Source of the DNA: an uncultured Bacteroidota bacterium
GTDB lineage: Bacteria; Bacteroidota; Bacteroidia; Bacteroidales; P3
Direction of reading: 5' to 3'
Assembly (NCBI GenBank): GCA_900546465.1
Contig: URCX01000025.1
Span: 1-16,188, forward strand
DNA length: 16,188 bases
Shown here: positions 15,231 through 16,188 of the stretch, piece after piece
Position numbering within the stretch: position 1 is the stretch's first letter
Layout of the letters: each line of letters opens with the position of its first letter
Translations under genes and position numbers: made by a program
The notes under the pieces: model-generated
Told to the model about the DNA's origin: nothing
Seen by the model: the letters and a program-made list of their open reading frames with translations, nothing else
The model's database searches: none

Positions 15231-15238
15231 TATCTTTG
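15231..15238 (+). promoter_or_regulatory. Candidate -7 element for the second Skp/OmpH gene
   Basis: TATCTTTG matches TAnnTTTG, 34 bp before the ATG at 15273, in the 61-bp gap between the two chaperone genes. No TTTG -33 box is seen at the proper distance, so this may be an extra internal promoter rather than the only one. Confidence 0.5.
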
Positions 15239-15272
15239 CAATAAATATAGTAATAACACAATAGATAAAAGA

Positions 15273-15785
15273 ATGAAGAGAACATTTCAAGTACTGACTT
15301 TGGCGGCGATATTCATGTTCGCAGGAGGGTTGTACGCACAAAAAACAGTAAAGTTAGGCCATTTCAATTCGAGTGATTTGATGAAAAGAATGCCGGAAGC
15401 GGATTCCGTTCAGAATGTAATGAAAAACTATACGGCAGAATTGGAATCGGAGTTTAAGGCAATGCAAAGCGAATATACCAGATTGGTACAAGAATACGAA
15501 GCAAAGAAAGACCAACTTACAGATTTGTTGAAAGCAAACAAGGAGAATGAAATCAGAGGCGTGATGGAGAGAATGGAAACATTCCAACAAAATGCTCAGA
15601 TTGATTTGCAGAACAAACAATCGGAACTAATGAACGTTCTTGTAGAGAAAATCAAAGGAATAGTTGCCGAGATAGCAAAAGAAAACAAATACACATATAT
15701 TTTCGAGAGCAACGGTATTCTTTGGTATTCTGAGGACAGTGAAGATATAACGCCATTATTGGTAAAGAAAATGGGGTTGAAATAG
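15273..15785 (+). CDS. Skp/OmpH-family periplasmic chaperone, second copy
   Basis: A second periplasmic OmpH-type holdase of 170 residues. The signal peptide is MKRTFQVLTLAAIFMFAGGLYA, cleaved before Gln. The core strand and helix read VKLGHFNSSDLMKRMPEADS, followed by a helical arm (about 55-120, rich in Glu, Gln and Lys, including MERMETFQQNAQIDLQNKQ) and the closing KIKGIVAEIAKENKYTYIFES and DITPLLVKKMGLK. It differs clearly from the upstream copy in the core motif and arm, so the duplication is old. Tandem OmpH genes behind bamA are common in Bacteroidetes, and the two may serve different client sets. No convincing terminator hairpin was found between its stop and the tRNA promoter. Confidence 0.93.
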   Translation: MKRTFQVLTLAAIFMFAGGLYAQKTVKLGHFNSSDLMKRMPEADSVQNVMKNYTAELESEFKAMQSEYTRLVQEYEAKKDQLTDLLKANKENEIRGVMERMETFQQNAQIDLQNKQSELMNVLVEKIKGIVAEIAKENKYTYIFESNGILWYSEDSEDITPLLVKKMGLK

Positions 15786-15835
15786 AGACGTTTGCAAGGA
15801 GAGTTTGTAGAGATGAGTAAAAAAAGCCCCGATTA

Positions 15836-15867
15836 TTTGGTGGAAATAAAAAGAAATACTACCTTTG
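15836..15867 (+). promoter_or_regulatory. Consensus Bacteroidetes promoter of tRNA-Leu
   Basis: TTTG (15836-15839), 20 bp, TACCTTTG (15860-15867), ending 14 bp upstream of the mature tRNA 5' end. Both boxes and the spacing fit the consensus, so the tRNA is a separate short transcript. Confidence 0.8.
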
Positions 15868-15881
15868 CAAACGCAAACGAT

Positions 15882-15963
15882 GCGGGTGTGGCGTAATTGG
15901 TAGCCGCGCCAGACTTAGGATCTGGTGCCGTGAGGCGTGGGGGTTCGAGTCCCTTCACCCGCA
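15882..15963 (+). tRNA. tRNA-Leu (anticodon UAG)
   Basis: An 82-base class II tRNA. Acceptor stem GCGGGTG (15882-15888) pairs with CACCCGC (15956-15962), with discriminator A15963. The anticodon stem CCAGA/TCTGG (15909-15913 and 15921-15925) closes the loop CTTAGGA, with the anticodon TAG at 15916-15918. A long variable arm (TGCCGTGAGGCG region) is typical of Leu, and the T-loop is GTTCGAGTC. It reads CUA and probably other CUN leucine codons. The 3' CCA is not encoded (next bases CAA) and must be added by tRNA nucleotidyltransferase. Confidence 0.96.
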
Positions 15964-15969
15964 CAAAAT

Positions 15970-16002
15970 GGAGGTAAATCCGAAAGGTTTTATCTCCTTT
16001 TT
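15970..16002 (+). terminator. Rho-independent terminator after tRNA-Leu
   Basis: GGAGGTAAA (15970-15978) pairs with TTTATCTCC (15989-15997) with one G-U pair. A T-T mismatch is followed by CC/GG closing a GAAA tetraloop, and TTTTT follows (15998-16002). It starts 6 bp after the tRNA. Confidence 0.85.
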
Positions 16003-16009
16003 CATATCC

Positions 16010-16177
16010 AAAAGAACCGCAAACAAATCCCAAGGAGCCGAAACGGGAACAAATCGTGTAATTCGCGGAGGAAATTATTTTTCCTGTTATGACTTGAAAA
16101 GTCCGAGACCCTCGGGCAGAGAAGATTATATATCTAAACTGCATAAAGCATACGTGGGGTTTCGTCTCGCTCTTTAA
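16010..16177 (+). pseudogene. C-terminal remnant of a SUMF1/FGE-domain protein
   Basis: The frame ending at the TAA 16175-16177 reads SQGAETGTNRVIRGGNYFS and ends in YVGFRLAL. This is the closing part of the formylglycine-generating-enzyme/sulfatase-modifying-factor (SUMF1) fold, where relatives show GtnRViRGGsW, about 25 variable residues, then iGFRlal. Complete SUMF1 domains are over 200 residues, and only about the last 50 are here. The single upstream in-frame ATG (15968) sits at the base of the tRNA terminator hairpin, so the codons before about 16010 are terminator sequence and the frame is unlikely to be translated as a gene. The missing upstream part is replaced by the tRNA locus. Family assignment is by motif only. 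Confidence 0.6.
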
Positions 16178-16188
16178 GCAATATTGCT

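Noticed and set aside
15833..16144. A 103-codon minus-strand frame containing RVKGLEPPRLTAPDPKSG
   Set aside because: It is the antisense translation of the tRNA-Leu gene, a familiar spurious product in bacterial annotation.

Overview
The window looks like a chromosomal stretch of an anaerobic or fermentative member of the Bacteroidetes, probably Bacteroidales. Evidence: several promoters match the Bacteroidetes consensus (TTTG, 19-20 bp, TAnnTTTG); Shine-Dalgarno sequences are weak or absent; there is a uppS-bamA-ompH-ompH envelope cluster; a phosphate-selective-porin-family barrel, RnfA and acetate kinase are present. Almost everything is a recognisable housekeeping or envelope gene. No CRISPR array, insertion sequence, toxin-antitoxin pair or obvious defence locus was seen.

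Region 1 (1-2298, minus strand) reads as one transcript: rnfA, a small protein resembling an MNT-type nucleotidyltransferase without its catalytic residues, a GT2 glycosyltransferase, and a GT9 heptosyltransferase-like gene cut by the window edge. It joins one Rnf membrane subunit to lipopolysaccharide or surface-glycan genes. The other rnf genes are not beside rnfA.

Region 2 (2486-8477, plus strand) holds an alpha/beta hydrolase, a CPA1 K+(Na+)/H+ antiporter, acetate kinase, a PlsC-like acyltransferase and aspartyl-tRNA synthetase. The last three are almost contiguous. It ends at a clear intrinsic terminator.

Region 3 (8530-8880) is a non-coding or decayed stretch between convergent terminators. 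Region 4 (8966-11146, minus strand) is a two-gene operon: an outer-membrane porin-like barrel followed by an inner-membrane Gate-domain protein, with a textbook promoter. Together they may be an uptake path of unknown substrate.

Region 5 (11235-15785, plus strand) has a back-to-back promoter driving uppS (lipid carrier synthesis), bamA (outer-membrane protein assembly) and two Skp/OmpH chaperones, the second with its own promoter candidate. Region 6 (15836-16188) is tRNA-Leu(UAG) with promoter and terminator, followed by a decapitated SUMF1/FGE-domain fragment. That suggests rearrangement or island insertion next to the tRNA.

No wholly new system stands out. The best leads are the catalytically dead nucleotidyltransferase-like protein with the orphan rnfA, the porin/Gate pair, and the tRNA-linked SUMF1 remnant.
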